Assembly (NCBI RefSeq): GCF_009832745.1
Contig: NZ_VRMJ01000014.1
Span: forward strand, 124,001-188,000
Reading direction: 5' to 3'
Source: Polaribacter septentrionalilitoris
Lineage (GTDB): Bacteria; Bacteroidota; Bacteroidia; Flavobacteriales; Flavobacteriaceae
DNA length: 64,000 bases
Shown here: in pieces, positions 28,304-36,343 of the stretch
Layout: each line of letters starts with the position of its first letter
Position numbering within the stretch: the first letter of the stretch is position 1
Program-made: the position numbers and the translations under genes
Notes under the pieces: model-generated
Database searches by the model: none
What the model was told of the DNA's origin: nothing
What the model saw: the letters and a program-made list of their open reading frames with translations, nothing else

Positions 28304-29218
28304 TTAATCTTTATTTATTTTCTTCTTTTTAGTATGTAATATAAAAGTAGCATTAAAACCAAAGTGTAAGTTTGGATCTTTAAAATTAAAGTTATTAGTG
28401 GTTTGTGATATAAAAGTGTCTTCTGCAAAATTACGCGCATTAGTTAAATGAAACTGTAACATTAAGTCACTAACTTCCCAATTAATACCCACTAAAAAAG
28501 AATTGAAAGTACCCATAGATTTTATAGTATTGGCAACATAAAAATATTCTGAAACAATAGAAGTATGTGCTCCTATTTTTTGTCTTCCTCCAAAACCAAT
28601 AGCAAACTGACTTTTAGAATCATTACTAGAATTAGGTGTGGCTCTATGAATAAAAGTAGGAGCAACCTGTAAAGATAATTCAGGGCTAAATTTTCTTGCA
28701 ATTAATGCTTGCGTAGAAAAAGCATATCTGTTTTCAGATGAATTTGGCGAATATAAATTTGCATTAGTATTTTTAAATTTTCGATGTGAGAAATTTTGAA
28801 CCAATGTAATACTAATTGGCATTTTTTTAGAGTTAATACGTTGTCTTATAATTCTGTATTTTAGGTATCCATCAGAGATTTTATCAAAATTAGAATATCC
28901 AAAACCTATTGTAAAGTTGTCTGAAAAAGAAAAAGCTAAACCATACCTTGTATTTACTTCATCTGCTAAAAAACTTTGACTTTGAGTGTTTGGTTTATCC
29001 CAATATCTATTGTATAGCGAGATTTCTAGAGCTCCTTTTTTTCTGGTTTCTATAGATTGTCCTAGACCAATTCTAGTAGTTTTAAAAGTTGCAATTTCAT
29101 ATAGAGGTATGTTTGTGAATTCTTTGTCTAGTTTTTTTAATAAATCTTGAGCATTAGCGTTAAAATCAACAAAAAATATACAGGTCAATATCAGAAAAAA
29201 GTGTTTACTATTCATCAT
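28304..29218 (-). CDS. DUF5777 outer-membrane beta-barrel protein (left copy)
   Basis: A 304-residue exported protein with a signal peptide ending NANAQ. It has alternating beta strands with aromatic ends (FTIGFGYSNF, SELSLQVAPTFIHRATPNS-like), typical of an outer-membrane barrel. The conserved start of the barrel, FKTTRIGLGQSIETRKKGALE, closely matches FKGTRILNGHSIENRKDKELE in the right-hand copy at 32895-33764, so the two are paralogs. It is the last gene of an OB-fold/YceI/DUF5777 operon. Its ATG overlaps the YceI gene by 11 bp. The function of DUF5777 is unknown. Confidence 0.82.
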   Translation of the reverse strand: MMNSKHFFLILTCIFFVDFNANAQDLLKKLDKEFTNIPLYEIATFKTTRIGLGQSIETRKKGALEISLYNRYWDKPNTQSQSFLADEVNTRYGLAFSFSDNFTIGFGYSNFDKISDGYLKYRIIRQRINSKKMPISITLVQNFSHRKFKNTNANLYSPNSSENRYAFSTQALIARKFSPELSLQVAPTFIHRATPNSSNDSKSQFAIGFGGRQKIGAHTSIVSEYFYVANTIKSMGTFNSFLVGINWEVSDLMLQFHLTNARNFAEDTFISQTTNNFNFKDPNLHFGFNATFILHTKKKKINKD

Positions 29219-29753
29219 AAGGTTGGTATTGAAATTTAAACTTAATAGTAATTGATTTTGCTATGTTACTAGATAATATTGGCGGAATTTTAATATCAAA
29301 ATCTTTAACTAAAACTTTACATTCTCCATAAATAGAGTAGGTTCCGTTATTATTTTCTATTGTTGACTTAATCTTAGTTTCTTTCGAAATTCCATGAATG
29401 TTTAAAACTCCATTAATTAATTTAGTTTGACGGGTTGCATTTTTATCAAAGTTGAGAATATCACCTTCAAAAGTTGCTTTTGGATAAATATCAGACTCAA
29501 TATAACTTTCATTAAAATGTTCGTACATCAAATCTTTTTTAAATACAAAAGCTCTCATTAACATGCTTACAGCTACTTTTTTGGTTTTTACATCAAGTAT
29601 ACTTAGTACTTGATTGTTTTGGGCTTCAATATTTTCTACAGATGCATATGAGAAAAAAGTTATTTGACCTTGACGTGCAATAAATTGGTTTTGTGCAGTG
29701 AAATCATATATATTTATAATACATATGATTAAAAAAAATAAAAATTTATTCAT
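29208..29753 (-). CDS. YceI family protein (left copy)
   Basis: A 181-residue exported protein with a signal peptide (ending FTAQ). It has the YceI lipocalin-like barrel pattern: GQITFFSYASVENIEAQNNQVLSILD, MRAFVFKKDLMYEHFNE, YPKATFEGDI, LNIHGISKE and DFDIKIPPILSSNIAKSI. YceI proteins bind long isoprenoid or quinone-like lipids in the periplasm. It is strongly similar along its whole length to the protein at 32343-32888. It overlaps the OB-fold gene by 8 bp and the barrel gene by 11 bp, so the three are translationally coupled. Confidence 0.9.
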   Translation of the reverse strand: MNKFLFFLIICIINIYDFTAQNQFIARQGQITFFSYASVENIEAQNNQVLSILDVKTKKVAVSMLMRAFVFKKDLMYEHFNESYIESDIYPKATFEGDILNFDKNATRQTKLINGVLNIHGISKETKIKSTIENNNGTYSIYGECKVLVKDFDIKIPPILSSNIAKSITIKFKFQYQPYDE

Positions 29754-30183
29754 TAGGTTGGTTGTCTATAATGCAATTTAATAGAATTACGTCTTTTAAA
29801 AATCCTTTACAAATACCTTTTACAGCTATTTTTTGATGTATTGTTAGTAATTTAAGCTTTTCGATTTGACTTGGATGAACATCACAAATAATCCCAGAAT
29901 CTTTATTTTCTCCATACAATATTACTGTATTTCTATTGTTTAAAAAAGTAACTTCTTTAACATTACCAGTAACTTCAATTATTTTTCCATTAAAATTTGT
30001 GTTTGTTTTGTTCTCATTAGAAAGATAAGAAGCAATTAAATCATCAGAATTAATTTGAGCTTCAAAATTCACATTTTCAAGGTTGATATCACTTTTTTGA
30101 AAATAGGGTATAACATAAGTGTAGATATTTACTAAAATTAGTAAAAGTGCAATAGCATAAAAGAAAGTAGACTTTTTATTCAT
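29746..30183 (-). CDS. Membrane-anchored OB-fold (tRNA_anti-like) protein (left copy)
   Basis: A 145-residue protein with one N-terminal membrane span (about residues 7-26) and a periplasmic OB-fold-like domain. It shows NFNGKIIEVTGNVKEV, then a central GIICDV, and AVKGICKGFLKDVILLNC near the end. The pattern EV-G, one Cys mid-domain and KG-CxG-xxDV-L is shared with the right-hand copy at 31917-32333. It leads the three-gene minus-strand operon. A pair of LytTR-type repeats lies 57-92 bp upstream. The ligand is unknown. Confidence 0.78.
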   Translation of the reverse strand: MNKKSTFFYAIALLLILVNIYTYVIPYFQKSDINLENVNFEAQINSDDLIASYLSNENKTNTNFNGKIIEVTGNVKEVTFLNNRNTVILYGENKDSGIICDVHPSQIEKLKLLTIHQKIAVKGICKGFLKDVILLNCIIDNQPNE

Positions 30184-30239
30184 AACATGAATTCTACTTC
30201 AAAGTAAACAAATTTGACGTGTATTTAGAAAAAATACTT

Positions 30240-30275
30240 CTTAAAAGCGAAAAATAGCAGTTGAAAGCGAAAAAA
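30240..30275 (-). promoter_or_regulatory. Candidate LytTR regulator site, left operon
   Basis: Two direct repeats exactly 20 bp apart on the minus strand: TTTTTCGCTTTCAAC (distal, 30260-30274) and TTTTTCGCTTTTAAG (proximal, 30240-30254). They lie in the 143-bp divergent gap between the OB-fold operon and the LytTR gene, so they could act on both. Confidence 0.6.
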
Positions 30276-30326
30276 GATATTACTGAAAAAATAAAATAGT
30301 CTTATATTTCGAGCGTATTTAAAATT

Positions 30327-31424
30327 ATGAAAAAAGACAAATTATATTTTTTAACCTTCCTTTCTATAACAGTGGTTTTTCTATTTGTAGCATCTATTGC
30401 TTCTGAATATTTTATCAAAGTAAGTGCAAATCAGCTAATAGAAGTACAGGTAGAATCTACTAAAAGAGAAGCTAATGAAGTTGCAAACTTTATAAATTAC
30501 CAATTAACCCAAGGAATTTCGAAAGAAAAAGTTATTAATAATTTACAAAATACTATTTCAAAAACCAATACAGACAGTTGGTTTATAAGTGTGTTTAATT
30601 GGGGAGGTAAAATTGTCTGTCATCCTAATATTGTTGAGTTAGGTTTAGAAATAAACTCAAATGAATCTTTGCTAACATCTCTAAAAGAGAAAAATTCTTC
30701 TGATGATTTGTACGACGTTTTAGTAAGCAATTCAACTAATAATACTAAAAAAACCTCTGAGGTTATATATATATCACCTATTAAAAATTCTGATCTAATA
30801 ATTGCTGCAAATGTGAATGTTAAAAGTATTCGAAATCAAATGAATGCATTGAAAAATAACTTCTATCTCATTTTTCTAATTATGGGAGTTTTAGTAATTG
30901 TACTTTCTTTTTTAGCGGTTAGAGTTATTGGAAGTGCGTATGAAAAACAACTTGAATTAAAGAACAATTCTTTAGCTACAGAAGTAATTAGTTTATCAAA
31001 ATTAAATACAGATTTGGTATCTTATAGAGAAAAAAAGGTTGAGGAAAATAAAGAAAGTAAGCCTATTGAAGAAACTTCGGATAAAGAAAGAAAAAGAATT
31101 TTAACCTATTTAAGAAATGAATTGGTACCCACACCAATAAAAGATATTGCCTATATCTATACAGAAAATACCATTACATATGTTGTTTGTTTTGACGGAA
31201 AAAGATCTACAACTAATGCAAGTTTAGATGATATGTATACCAATTTAGATGCTTCATTATTTTTTAGAGCAAATAGACAATTTATCATCAGTATTGCAGC
31301 AATTGATAAGATTATTAAATATGGTAAAAGTCAATTAAAGATTTTATTAAGATCTAAAACTTCAGAAGAAATAATTATAAGTAAAAACAAAGCAGCTGAG
31401 TTTAAGCAGTGGCTAAACATGTAG
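30327..31424 (+). CDS. Membrane-anchored LytTR transcription regulator with extracytoplasmic sensor
   Basis: A 365-residue protein. Membrane spans lie at about residues 7-28 and 177-199. The roughly 145 residues between them (IKVSANQLIEVQ through ISPIKNSDLIIAANV) resemble a Cache-type extracytoplasmic sensor. A helical linker (about 203-245) leads to a LytTR DNA-binding domain (about 258-362) with YIYTENTITYVVCFDGK and the typical FFRANRQFIIS strand. No receiver or kinase domain is present, so it is a one-component sensor. It sits between two paralogous operons, and the repeats before both suit the binding mode of LytTR domains (direct repeats two helical turns apart). Confidence 0.85.
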   Translation: MKKDKLYFLTFLSITVVFLFVASIASEYFIKVSANQLIEVQVESTKREANEVANFINYQLTQGISKEKVINNLQNTISKTNTDSWFISVFNWGGKIVCHPNIVELGLEINSNESLLTSLKEKNSSDDLYDVLVSNSTNNTKKTSEVIYISPIKNSDLIIAANVNVKSIRNQMNALKNNFYLIFLIMGVLVIVLSFLAVRVIGSAYEKQLELKNNSLATEVISLSKLNTDLVSYREKKVEENKESKPIEETSDKERKRILTYLRNELVPTPIKDIAYIYTENTITYVVCFDGKRSTTNASLDDMYTNLDASLFFRANRQFIISIAAIDKIIKYGKSQLKILLRSKTSEEIIISKNKAAEFKQWLNM

Positions 31425-31460
31425 TAGCATTTGTTTTTTAGTTAGAATTTTAAGGAGTTT

Positions 31461-31495
31461 TTTTCCTCATTTATTTTAAATTTTTCCCTTTCATA
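31461..31495 (+). promoter_or_regulatory. Candidate LytTR regulator site, right operon
   Basis: TTTTCCTCATTTAT (31461-31474) and TTTTCCCTTTCATA (31482-31495), 21 bp apart. The proximal half matches the motif at the other two sites well, the distal half only in TTTTCC. The proximal half lies about 65-78 bp before the cytochrome start codon, close to the distance in the left operon. Confidence 0.5.
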
Positions 31496-31558
31496 TAAGT
31501 TGATACTTTGTAAATCATATAATTATGGTTAATTTACAAAGCAATAAAAACAACAATT

Positions 31559-31906
31559 ATGAAAAATAACATCCTATTTAAACAACAACTCTTTTTGGTT
31601 CTAACAGCAATCTTTTTTACATCTTGTTTAAGTAATGTAGATGAAGAGGTTATTATCGAAGAGCCTGTTAGTGAAATAACTTTTAATGTGCATGTAAAGC
31701 CAATTATAGATAATAATTGTACACAATGTCATAGTACAGCAGGAGGAACATCACCAAATCTTGAAACTTATGCAGGTGTTAGTGCTAATGCAGCAAGAAT
31801 AAAAGCAGAAGTAGAAAGTAAAAGAATGCCAATTGGAGGCACGTTAACTGATGAAGAAATTCAAGCAATTAGTATTTGGGTAGATGCAGGATCCTTAAAT
31901 AATTAA
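31559..31906 (+). CDS. Lipoprotein c-type cytochrome, one heme
   Basis: A 115-residue protein with a lipoprotein signal (LTAIFFTSC, acceptor Cys about 22) and a single heme-binding motif CTQCHS at about residues 54-59. A distal Met is likely in SKRMPIGGTLTDEE. The sequence NVHVKPIIDNNCTQCHS and the C-terminal EEIQAISIWVDAGSL are the planctomycete/Bacteroidota-type short cytochrome c pattern. It is the first gene of the right operon and has no counterpart in the left one. It would carry electrons on the periplasmic face, tethered to a membrane. Confidence 0.9.
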   Translation: MKNNILFKQQLFLVLTAIFFTSCLSNVDEEVIIEEPVSEITFNVHVKPIIDNNCTQCHSTAGGTSPNLETYAGVSANAARIKAEVESKRMPIGGTLTDEEIQAISIWVDAGSLNN

Positions 31907-31916
31907 AATCTTGATT

Positions 31917-32333
31917 ATGACAAAAAAAAGAATCACACTTGTAATTTTAATTCTGGGAATCATTGGCGCTTTTGTAGCTTATAAAATGTACAATAAACCT
32001 CACGTAGATGTTGCAGATTCTAAATCTGATATTGTTATTTCTGCAGATAAAATCCAAAGCGATTTCTCTACAAATGAAAATTTAGCGAACTCAAATTATT
32101 TAGAAAAAATCATTGAAGTTTCTGGAGAAATATCTGAATTGACTCTTGAAAATAAAAAAGGAATTATAACGCTAAAAACCAACGATGATTTTGGAAGCGT
32201 TTTGTGTCATTTATCTGATAATTCAACTCAAAAAATGAATACTTTAAAAGTGGGGAAACCTGTTAGATTAAAAGGAATCTGTACAGGATATTTAATGGAT
32301 GTGATACTTGTAAAGTGCGAAATAATCAACTAA
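31917..32333 (+). CDS. Membrane-anchored OB-fold protein (right copy)
   Basis: A 138-residue paralog of 29746-30183: one membrane span (about residues 7-23), then LEKIIEVSGEISELTL, GSVLCHLSD and LKGICTGYLMDVILVKC in the same order. I start at ATG 31917; TTG 31911 is two codons upstream and less likely. It lies 10 bp after the cytochrome gene and 9 bp before the YceI gene. Ligand unknown. Confidence 0.78.
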   Translation: MTKKRITLVILILGIIGAFVAYKMYNKPHVDVADSKSDIVISADKIQSDFSTNENLANSNYLEKIIEVSGEISELTLENKKGIITLKTNDDFGSVLCHLSDNSTQKMNTLKVGKPVRLKGICTGYLMDVILVKCEIIN

Positions 32334-32342
32334 AACTATAAA

Positions 32343-32888
32343 ATGAAAACAATTTACACAGTATTGATATACTTTCTATTTACGAGTCTAATCTGTGCTC
32401 AAGAAAGGTATTTAACAAAAAACGGGTCAATTACTTTTTTCTCATCTACGCCAATAGAAGATATTAAAGCAGATAACAATCAAGTATTAAGTATTATTGA
32501 TGCTTCTTCTGGCAAAATGGCAATTTCTATTTTAATGAAATCGTTTATGTTTAAAAAAGCATTAATGCAAGAGCACTTTAATGAAAATTATGTAGAGTCA
32601 GACAAGTATCCAAAAGCTACTTTTAAAGGACGTATTTTAGATTTTGATACCATAGAATTAACAAAAAGTAAAGCAAAAGTAACAGGAACTTTAACAATTC
32701 ATGGAATTTCTAAAGAAATTACTATAGAAGCCAATTTTGCAAAATCAAAAGAAGCAATTAATGTAGATGGAGAGTTTATTGTAAACCTAGCTGATTTTAA
32801 TATTAAAATACCTGCTGTTGTTTCAAAAAACATACAAGAAAATATCAAAGTAAGTTTTAAATTTAATCATAAACCTTATAAGAAATAA
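32343..32888 (+). CDS. YceI family protein (right copy)
   Basis: A 181-residue exported lipocalin-like protein, the same length as its paralog at 29208-29753. Shared blocks are GSITFFSSTPIEDIKADNNQ, MKSFMFKKALMQEHFNENY, SDKYPKATFKGRI, LTIHGISKEI and NIKIPAVVSKNI. Signal peptide ends ICAQ. Presence beside a cytochrome c makes a quinone or isoprenoid ligand attractive, but this is inference from the YceI family. Confidence 0.9.
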   Translation: MKTIYTVLIYFLFTSLICAQERYLTKNGSITFFSSTPIEDIKADNNQVLSIIDASSGKMAISILMKSFMFKKALMQEHFNENYVESDKYPKATFKGRILDFDTIELTKSKAKVTGTLTIHGISKEITIEANFAKSKEAINVDGEFIVNLADFNIKIPAVVSKNIQENIKVSFKFNHKPYKK

Positions 32889-32894
32889 TCACTC

Positions 32895-33764
32895 ATGAAA
32901 AAGTTAACTTTCACATTATTATTGTCTTTCTTAACCATTTTTACCTATTCTCAAGATGATTTATTAGATGTTTTAGATGAAGAAACTCCAAAAGATGGAA
33001 AAGAAGATATTGTAACTTCGACCTTTAAAGGAACAAGAATTTTAAATGGACATTCTATAGAAAACAGAAAGGATAAAGAATTAGAATTTATTATTTCTCA
33101 TAGGTTTGGCCGAATAAATTCAGGGTTTAAAGAATTATTTGGTTTAGATGAAACCAATGTACGTTTTTCTCTAGAATATGGTTTAAATGATAATTTAACT
33201 ATTGGTATTGGTAGAAGTAGTTTTGAAAAAACATTCGATTCTTTTTTAAAATATAGTTTAGTGAAACAAAAGAGAGGTGATAAACCTTTTCCTTTTGCTA
33301 TTTCTCTTTTTGGTAGTGTTGCAGCTAAAACTAAAGATGAACCATTTGGTATAAAAGAAAGAAGTTTTGTAGAAAATTTATCTTATGTAGGGCAAGTATT
33401 AATAGCAAGAAAAGTGAGTTCAGAATTTTCTTATCAATTAACACCAACTTATGTACACAGAAATACTGTAAGACAAACAGATGATCCTAATGGTATTTTT
33501 GCTTTAGGAGTAGGCACTAGATTTAAATTAAGTAAAAGGGTTTCTTTAAATGGTGAATATTTTTTAGCATTTAATGAATCTACATCTATAAATGCTAGAA
33601 ACTCTCTAGCTTTTGGAGTAGATATAGAAACTGGCGGACATGTATTTCAGTTAATTTTATCAAATGCCATTACTATGATAGAGAAAAGTTTTATTACAGA
33701 AACAACAGGAAACTTTTTTGGAGGCGATATTCATTTTGGATTCAATATTTCAAGAACATTTTAA
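32895..33764 (+). CDS. DUF5777 outer-membrane beta-barrel protein (right copy)
   Basis: A 289-residue exported protein with a signal peptide ending FTYSQ and a beta-barrel pattern. Compare TNVRFSLEYGLNDNLTIGIG with NTRYGLAFSFSDNFTIGFG in the left copy, and FSYQLTPTYVHRN with LSLQVAPTFIHRA. It follows the YceI gene by 6 bp and ends the operon, with a terminator 12 bp after its stop. Likely an outer-membrane protein; what it carries or binds is unknown. Confidence 0.82.
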   Translation: MKKLTFTLLLSFLTIFTYSQDDLLDVLDEETPKDGKEDIVTSTFKGTRILNGHSIENRKDKELEFIISHRFGRINSGFKELFGLDETNVRFSLEYGLNDNLTIGIGRSSFEKTFDSFLKYSLVKQKRGDKPFPFAISLFGSVAAKTKDEPFGIKERSFVENLSYVGQVLIARKVSSEFSYQLTPTYVHRNTVRQTDDPNGIFALGVGTRFKLSKRVSLNGEYFLAFNESTSINARNSLAFGVDIETGGHVFQLILSNAITMIEKSFITETTGNFFGGDIHFGFNISRTF

Positions 33765-33775
33765 TAATGGGGGAT

Positions 33776-33817
33776 AAGTAGGTTGTTATAAATAATATGA
33801 TAACAGCCTACTTTTAA
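33776..33817 (+). terminator. Terminator of the right OB/YceI/DUF5777 operon
   Basis: A 14-bp stem (33776-33789 with 33800-33813; one G-T pair) with a 10-base loop, followed by TTTTAATAATT. Confidence 0.75.
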
Positions 33818-33834
33818 TAATTAAAAAAATAAAA

Positions 33835-34257
33835 ATGTTTCAGAGAAAATATACGGTTAAAGGAGAGGATGTAAATGATTTCATGTTAATTGAAAATTCA
33901 GCTTATTTAAAATACACCTCTATACTTGTGGAGACTTTCTTATTTGTTAATGGTTTTACAAAACTTAAAATGAATTCATTAAAAGTAGGCTTACAAAAAA
34001 AGAATGATACCATTAAACAATATAAACACCTTATTTTTACAGAAGTTTTTACAGTAAAGCTTAATTTTATAGCATTAGGGATGTGTGAGCAAAAAATGAA
34101 TATTGAAATTTGTTTTTATAATCAAAAAAATGAATTATGTGCAGTAGTAAAAAGAGAACTTTTTTGGTTTGATTACACAAAATGGAAGACAATAGCACCA
34201 CCTAAAGTAATAGGGAAGTACTTTACCAAAAAGTCTAGTTACGGAAATGCAGTATAG
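33835..34257 (+). CDS. Probable hotdog-fold (acyl-CoA thioesterase-like) protein
   Basis: A 140-residue protein. The C-terminal region ELCAVVKRELFWFDYTKWKTIAPPKVI, and the long helix near residues 22-45 with SAYLKYTSILVETFLFVNGF, resemble the 4-hydroxybenzoyl-CoA thioesterase layout. The usual N-terminal catalytic Asp (D-x-N-G-H) is not seen. The assignment is weak. It is a single gene placed between the right operon terminator and a convergent thioesterase. Confidence 0.5.
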   Translation: MFQRKYTVKGEDVNDFMLIENSAYLKYTSILVETFLFVNGFTKLKMNSLKVGLQKKNDTIKQYKHLIFTEVFTVKLNFIALGMCEQKMNIEICFYNQKNELCAVVKRELFWFDYTKWKTIAPPKVIGKYFTKKSSYGNAV

Positions 34258-34303
34258 TAAAATAACTTATTAAGTTTTCAAAACTAATAGCACCTATTTT
34301 CTA

Positions 34304-34855
34304 TTATTTTTTTAGCTCTATTTTAGAATTACTTTCTTCTAGAAGATGAATATATTCATTAATATTAAAGGTGTCACTTCTAAAGCGCGAACTTCTGTTT
34401 CTACCTTGTTTTTGTCTTACAATACTTCTTGCATATCTTCTAACTTCATTCTCAGAGGTTAAAATAAGTCCAGGAACTGCTACACCTTTTCCGTTTTCAT
34501 CTTTTGCAACCATCGTAAAATAAGAAGAATTACAGTGTTTGGTTTCTCCAGTTCTAATATTTTCTGAAATTACGCGTAAACCAACTACCATAGAAGTTCT
34601 TCCTGTGTAATTTATAGAGGCTTTCATAGTAACCAACTCTCCAACTTCAATAGGATTTAAAAAATCAACTTTATTAACAGAAGCAGTTACACAATAGTAG
34701 CCTGAGTGTTTAGAAGCACATGCAAATGCAATTTGATCCATTAAATTTAAAATATACCCCCCATGAATTTTACCACTAAAATTTGAGTTTGAGGGTAACA
34801 TTAATTCTGTAATTGTAATTTGTGATTCCTTTACGTTTTTAAATTTTTTTACCAT
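34304..34855 (-). CDS. Acyl-CoA thioesterase (YciA/BFIT-type hotdog)
   Basis: A 183-residue cytosolic hotdog-fold thioesterase. The motif SNFSGKIHGGYILNLMDQIAFACASKH carries the HGG and the downstream Asp of this family. VDFLNPIEVGELVTMKASINYTGRTSMVV is also typical. It hydrolyses acyl-CoA to free acid and CoA. It starts 6 bp after the preceding gene on the same strand, suggesting cotranscription with the small membrane protein at 34862-35227. Confidence 0.9.
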   Translation of the reverse strand: MVKKFKNVKESQITITELMLPSNSNFSGKIHGGYILNLMDQIAFACASKHSGYYCVTASVNKVDFLNPIEVGELVTMKASINYTGRTSMVVGLRVISENIRTGETKHCNSSYFTMVAKDENGKGVAVPGLILTSENEVRRYARSIVRQKQGRNRSSRFRSDTFNINEYIHLLEESNSKIELKK

Positions 34856-34861
34856 AATGCC

Positions 34862-35227
34862 TTATTTTCTGATATGTGGAGATTGCTCTTCTTCTACTTT
34901 TGTAATAAAGTATTTGGTATCACCCAACCAAAAAAAAGTAGTATATCGTTCTATATAAGTTAATTTTACATAACGGCCTTCTAGTTTGTTAAGATCATTG
35001 ATTACTTTTTTATGTTTATCTTCAATAGAAAAAGCAAAAATTTGAGCACCAGAAATTCCTTGACTAATTTCTCCTTCCCATGTTTTTGAAATAACTCCTT
35101 TCTTACTTATTTTAATTAATTCTCCAGATCTAAAACCTGTGCTGTAAGTAACATAATAAATAAATGCATAGTATATTAAAAATAAAACTAACAAAGTTGT
35201 AATGAGAACTCCAATTATTTTTTTCAT
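34862..35227 (-). CDS. Conserved small membrane protein
   Basis: A 121-residue protein with one N-terminal membrane span (about residues 4-28). A conserved block follows, STGFRSGELIKISKKGVI and KTWEGEISQG, which I recognise from a Bacteroidota family with no proven function. The rest is a small beta domain (YVKLTYIERYTTFFWLGDTKYFI). It leads a two-gene unit with the thioesterase. Confidence 0.7.
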   Translation of the reverse strand: MKKIIGVLITTLLVLFLIYYAFIYYVTYSTGFRSGELIKISKKGVISKTWEGEISQGISGAQIFAFSIEDKHKKVINDLNKLEGRYVKLTYIERYTTFFWLGDTKYFITKVEEEQSPHIRK

Positions 35228-35261
35228 AATTTTAATTGTATTAAATAATTTGAACTTAATA

Positions 35262-35295
35262 TTTTCCTTTTCAAGTGTGTTTTTTCCTTTTTAAG
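35262..35295 (+). promoter_or_regulatory. Candidate LytTR regulator site before the secreted CxxCH protein
   Basis: TTTTCCTTTTCAAG (35262-35275) and TTTTCCTTTTTAAG (35282-35295): 13 of 14 bases identical, 20 bp apart. The distal copy ends with CAAG and the proximal with TAAG. This parallels CAAC and TAAG at the left operon site. The gap is shared with the divergent gene starting at 35227. Confidence 0.55.
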
Positions 35296-35473
35296 TAATT
35301 TGCTTATTACAAATAACAAATTTACCTCTTTATTTACACCATAGATTAATTTAGAAAATTAAATTGTTAAACATTTAACAATAAATGTTAAACATAATAA
35401 ACTATCTTAATGTAATTTTAGCAAATATATAACGACTATACTTTTTTATTCAACTATTTTAAATATTTATTTC

Positions 35474-36241
35474 ATGAAAAAAAACTACATTTTTAAAACA
35501 TTATTATTGTTAATTCCAGTTTCAGCATTTTTATTAATGTCTAGTTCTGGAGGAAGAACAGAAGCTAGATCTGGTTCTCCAGGAGATGGAGGTGTAACTT
35601 GTGCATCATGTCATGCAGGAGGTAATTTTGGTTTAACTCCTTCTATTACAACCAACATTCCTGCATCAGGATACGCATTAAATACTGATTATACCATAAC
35701 AGTAAATTCTTCTTCCTCATCATCTAAATTAGGTTTTCAATTGGTTGCAGAAAATACATCAAATGCTAAAATTGGAACTCTAGTTGCGGGATCAGGAACA
35801 AGAGTGGGTAGTAATAGAATTACACAAAGTACCCCATCAAATACAGGAAATTGGTCTTTTACATGGAAGTCTCCATCAACTAATCAAGGTGTTGTTACCT
35901 TTTATGCAGCTGTAAATGCTACAAACGGTAATGGAAATACAGGAGGAGATCAAGTGGTTACCACTAATACTTCTGTAAATGTATTGGGCATTTCAGAGTC
36001 AAGAAAGTTGAATTTTGAAATGTACCCTAATCCTGCTTCAGATAATATTACCATTCAGTTACCATCAGGTTCAGAAAAAGCAACAGTTCAGTTTTATGAC
36101 TACATAGGCAGACTAGCTTTAACCAAAACAATTTCTACTTCTAATGATAAAATTAATGTGAATAGCTTAAATTCTGGAGTTTATATTTTAAAAGTTTTGT
36201 CAAATGATAAAATTGGAAGTCAAAAATTTATAAAAAATTAA
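35474..36241 (+). CDS. Secreted choice-of-anchor V type protein with CxxCH and T9SS domain
   Basis: A 255-residue protein with an N-terminal signal/anchor segment (about residues 5-24). GSPGDGGVTCASCHAGGNFG (about 37-56) follows: a CxxCH heme-type motif in the context of the choice-of-anchor V domain. A beta-sandwich (about 60-175) comes next. A type IX secretion type A sorting domain ends the protein (FEMYPNPASDNITIQL to VYILKVLSNDKIGSQKFIKN). It is likely exported and fixed to the surface. Whether it holds heme is open. It is a single gene between repeats that match the LytTR sites and a strong terminator. Confidence 0.85.
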   Translation: MKKNYIFKTLLLLIPVSAFLLMSSSGGRTEARSGSPGDGGVTCASCHAGGNFGLTPSITTNIPASGYALNTDYTITVNSSSSSSKLGFQLVAENTSNAKIGTLVAGSGTRVGSNRITQSTPSNTGNWSFTWKSPSTNQGVVTFYAAVNATNGNGNTGGDQVVTTNTSVNVLGISESRKLNFEMYPNPASDNITIQLPSGSEKATVQFYDYIGRLALTKTISTSNDKINVNSLNSGVYILKVLSNDKIGSQKFIKN

Positions 36242-36264
36242 AAAATTAATTTAAATAATTTCAT

Positions 36265-36298
36265 AAACCGATTGATAAAACCTCAATCGGTTTTTTTT
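36265..36298 (+). terminator. Rho-independent terminator
   Basis: AAACCGATTG, 9-base loop, CAATCGGTTT, then T8 in total. It follows the secreted CxxCH gene. Confidence 0.88.
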
Positions 36299-36343
36299 GT
36301 GCTCTTTTTAAAGTAAATTTGTACTTCTTCAAAAAAAAAGAAA

